Assembly: GCA_041739465.1 (NCBI GenBank)
Contig: JBGSNX010000020.1
Span: 1-24,003, forward strand
Direction: 5' to 3'
Origin: BOKV01 sp041739465
Lineage (GTDB): Bacteria > Pseudomonadota > Alphaproteobacteria > Rhizobiales > Rhizobiaceae
Length of the DNA stretch: 24,003 nt
In this document: piece after piece, positions 22,738-24,003 of the stretch
Layout: every line of letters begins with the position of its first letter
How positions within the stretch are numbered: position 1 is the first letter of the stretch
Notes under the pieces: generated by a model
Databases searched by the model: none
The model's input: only the letters and a program-made list of their open reading frames with translations
What the model was told of the DNA's origin: nothing
Program-made: the position numbers and the translations under genes

Positions 22738-22757
22738 AATTTGGTTCCGCCTAGTTT
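22729..22757 (+). promoter_or_regulatory. Predicted ilvE promoter
   Basis: A consensus -35 TTGACA (22729-22734) is followed after 17 bases by a weak -10 TAGTTT (22752-22757). It lies 54 bases upstream of the ilvE ATG. Confidence 0.5.
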
Positions 22758-22811
22758 TTCGCTTTGTGGAGACTTTGCGCAGTTTTTTGCGCGTTTTTCG
22801 GGAGAGAGAGC

Positions 22812-23705
22812 ATGGCAAGCGTTCCGTATGACCGACTGGGTGGCCAGATATGGTTCAATGGCGAGTTCATTGCGTGGGAAGATGCAAAAGTCCACGTGCT
22901 GACACATGGCCTACATTATGCCAGCTCGGTGTTCGAAGGCGAGCGCGCCTATGACGGCAGGATTTTCAAACTCCAGGAACATACGGACCGTCTGTTCTAT
23001 TCTGCTGAAACCCTGGGATTTGAAATTCCTTTCAGCAAGGAAGTGATCAATCAGGCTTCGCAGGAAGAAGTCGAGCGCAAGGGGCTTCGTGACGCCTATG
23101 TCCGGCCAATTGCATGGCGCGGCAGCGAAATGATGGGTGTGTCGGCCCAACACAACAGAATCAACATTGCCATTGCCGCCTGGGAATGGCCGAGCTATTT
23201 CAAACCGGAAGAAAAGCTGAAAGGCATCCGCCTTGATTTGTCGGAATGGCGTCGGCCTGACCCGCGCACCATTCCGTCATTTGCAAAGGCCGCAGGCCTC
23301 TACATGATCTGCACGCTCTCCAAGCACAATGCAGAGCGCAAGGGATATGCCGACGCGATGATGCTGGACTATCGCGGGCTGGTGGCGGAAGCGACCGGCG
23401 CCAACGTCTTTTTCACCAAAGGCGGGGTAATCCATACGCCCAAGCCTGACTGTTTCCTCGATGGCATCACCAGGCGCACGGTCATCGATCTTGCCAAAAG
23501 GCGCGGCTATGAAGTCATCGAACGGGCAATCCAGCCGGAGGAATTGACCGGATTTGAAGAGTGTTTCCTGACTGGCACCGCGGCGGAAGTGACCCCGGTT
23601 TCGGAGATTGCTGATTGGCGTTTCACGCCGGGCGCGATCTGCAAGGTACTGATGGCGGACTACGAGGACGAGGTACGCGGCCGTCGCGCCGTCAAGGCTG
23701 CGTAA
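22812..23705 (+). CDS. ilvE: Branched-chain amino acid aminotransferase (class IV)
   Basis: This 297-residue PLP enzyme interconverts Val, Leu and Ile with their 2-oxo acids using glutamate. It starts at ATG 22812 after GGAGAGAGAG. Class IV signatures: IWFNGEFIAWEDAKVHVLTH, GLHYASSVFEGERAYDGRIF, RPIAWRGSEMMGV, and FAKAAGLYMICTLSKHNAER before DAMMLDYRGLVAEATGANVF, then LDGITRRTVIDLAKRRGYEV and FLTGTAAEVTPVSEI. Length and motifs are complete. D-amino-acid transaminases share the fold, but the EGERAYDG and TGTAAEVTPV motifs favour IlvE. It is divergent from the PetP-like regulator and shares an operator-like dyad with it. Confidence 0.95.
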   Translation: MASVPYDRLGGQIWFNGEFIAWEDAKVHVLTHGLHYASSVFEGERAYDGRIFKLQEHTDRLFYSAETLGFEIPFSKEVINQASQEEVERKGLRDAYVRPIAWRGSEMMGVSAQHNRINIAIAAWEWPSYFKPEEKLKGIRLDLSEWRRPDPRTIPSFAKAAGLYMICTLSKHNAERKGYADAMMLDYRGLVAEATGANVFFTKGGVIHTPKPDCFLDGITRRTVIDLAKRRGYEVIERAIQPEELTGFEECFLTGTAAEVTPVSEIADWRFTPGAICKVLMADYEDEVRGRRAVKAA

Positions 23706-23729
23706 GGCCAGGGCCCGTATTGGCAAAAC

Positions 23730-23760
23730 CCCGGAAATTTACCCAAGGTAATTTTCCGGG
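23730..23760 (+). terminator. Long hairpin after ilvE
   Basis: A 14-base arm (23730-23743) pairs with 23747-23760 with a single mismatch around a CAA loop, 24 bases after the ilvE stop. No T run follows, so its strength as an intrinsic terminator is unclear. Confidence 0.5.
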
Positions 23761-23780
23761 CTGGTGCTGTCCGAATCTCT

Positions 23781-23809
23781 TTGAACTTTAGTTGAAGAAG
23801 CGTTAATTC
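23781..23809 (+). promoter_or_regulatory. Predicted promoter of the small membrane protein gene
   Basis: TTGAAC (23781-23786), a 17-base spacer and TAATTC (23804-23809) form a good sigma-70 pattern. The implied leader is about 65 bases. Confidence 0.55.
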
Positions 23810-23832
23810 AGTGTCACGGCCACCTTATCGGG

Positions 23833-23861
23833 GACCGGGACAAATGCCGGTCAACGACCGG
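23833..23861 (+). other. Leader with two alternative hairpins
   Basis: One CCGGTC (23847-23852) lies between two copies of GACCGG (23833-23838 and 23856-23861). It can pair perfectly with either copy (loop of 8 or 3 bases), so the two stems exclude each other. The right-hand stem ends five bases before the ribosome-binding site GGGGAG (23867-23872). Confidence 0.45.
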
Positions 23862-23880
23862 ACAACGGGGAGTATCAATT

Positions 23881-24003
23881 ATGGAATCAATGATCGTCAA
23901 CCTGGTTATCCAGGCGATCTCGGGCATGGTCGGCGGCGGTGTCGTTGGCGCAGTTGTCAAGCAGGCGGCTTTGGCTCTGGTGCCCCGCCTTCTGGCCGGC
24001 GCG
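23881..24003 (+). CDS. Small glycine-rich membrane protein (C-terminus outside window)
   Basis: ATG 23881 lies eight bases after GGGGAG and opens a frame that runs to the window end (41 residues). The product is hydrophobic and rich in Gly, Val and Ala (IVNLVIQAISGMVGGGVVGA, then VVKQAALALVPRLLAG), with a GxxxG-like glycine zipper. I recall small proteins with this opening in rhizobia, annotated only as hypothetical. A predicted promoter and structured leader precede it, supporting a real gene. The function is unknown. Confidence 0.65.
   Translation, partial: MESMIVNLVIQAISGMVGGGVVGAVVKQAALALVPRLLAGA

Overview
The window looks like chromosomal DNA of an alphaproteobacterium, most likely order Hyphomicrobiales (Rhizobiales). 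The support is GC-rich coding sequence and several gene neighbourhoods that I recall as typical of that group: rplY-pth-ychF, lgt followed by a MidA/NDUFAF7-type methyltransferase and pgeF, a PetP/PetR-like MarR-OmpR pair divergent from a branched-chain aminotransferase gene, a UbiK/BMFP protein, and YbjN next to proC. No rRNA, tRNA, insertion sequence, integrase, CRISPR array or phage gene was recognised. It reads as core chromosome with a few small accessory insertions.

Layout. 1-488: a membrane protein cut by the window edge (minus). 820-2748: a DUF2157-like multipass membrane protein and a tandem universal stress protein (plus). 2749-2999: a relic region with the C-terminal end of a DinJ/RelB antitoxin on the minus strand and what looks like the tail of an unrelated membrane protein on the plus strand. 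3000-6450: rplY, pth and ychF on the minus strand, with a VapBC-type toxin-antitoxin pair between pth and ychF. 6572-9723: plus-strand exported DUF3179 protein, rhodanese and ChrA chromate transporter. 9747-17103: a long minus-strand run of caspase-like protease, lgt, methyltransferase, pgeF, M24-fold protein, lipoprotein and prs. 17276-19963: plus-strand UbiK-like, YbjN, ProC, CsaA and an exported PAAR-like protein. 19969-22668: minus-strand petP-petR-histidine kinase operon. 22812 to the end: ilvE and the start of a small glycine-rich membrane protein.

Functional themes are translation and ribosome maintenance (bL25, Pth, YchF), envelope biogenesis (Lgt, PgeF, several exported proteins), nucleotide and amino-acid metabolism (Prs, ProC, IlvE), respiration-linked functions (UbiK-like, MidA-like, PetPR-like) and stress (Usp, ChrA, VapBC).

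No wholly new multi-gene system is evident. The most interesting points are an M24-fold protein that has lost its metal ligands, a dyad placed over both -35 boxes of the petP/ilvE divergent promoters, a 14-bp direct repeat at the vapBC promoter, an exported orphan PAAR protein, a leader with two mutually exclusive hairpins before the last gene, and the DinJ relic. Promoter and hairpin calls were made by eye. Functions are family assignments from motifs I recognise, without database searches.
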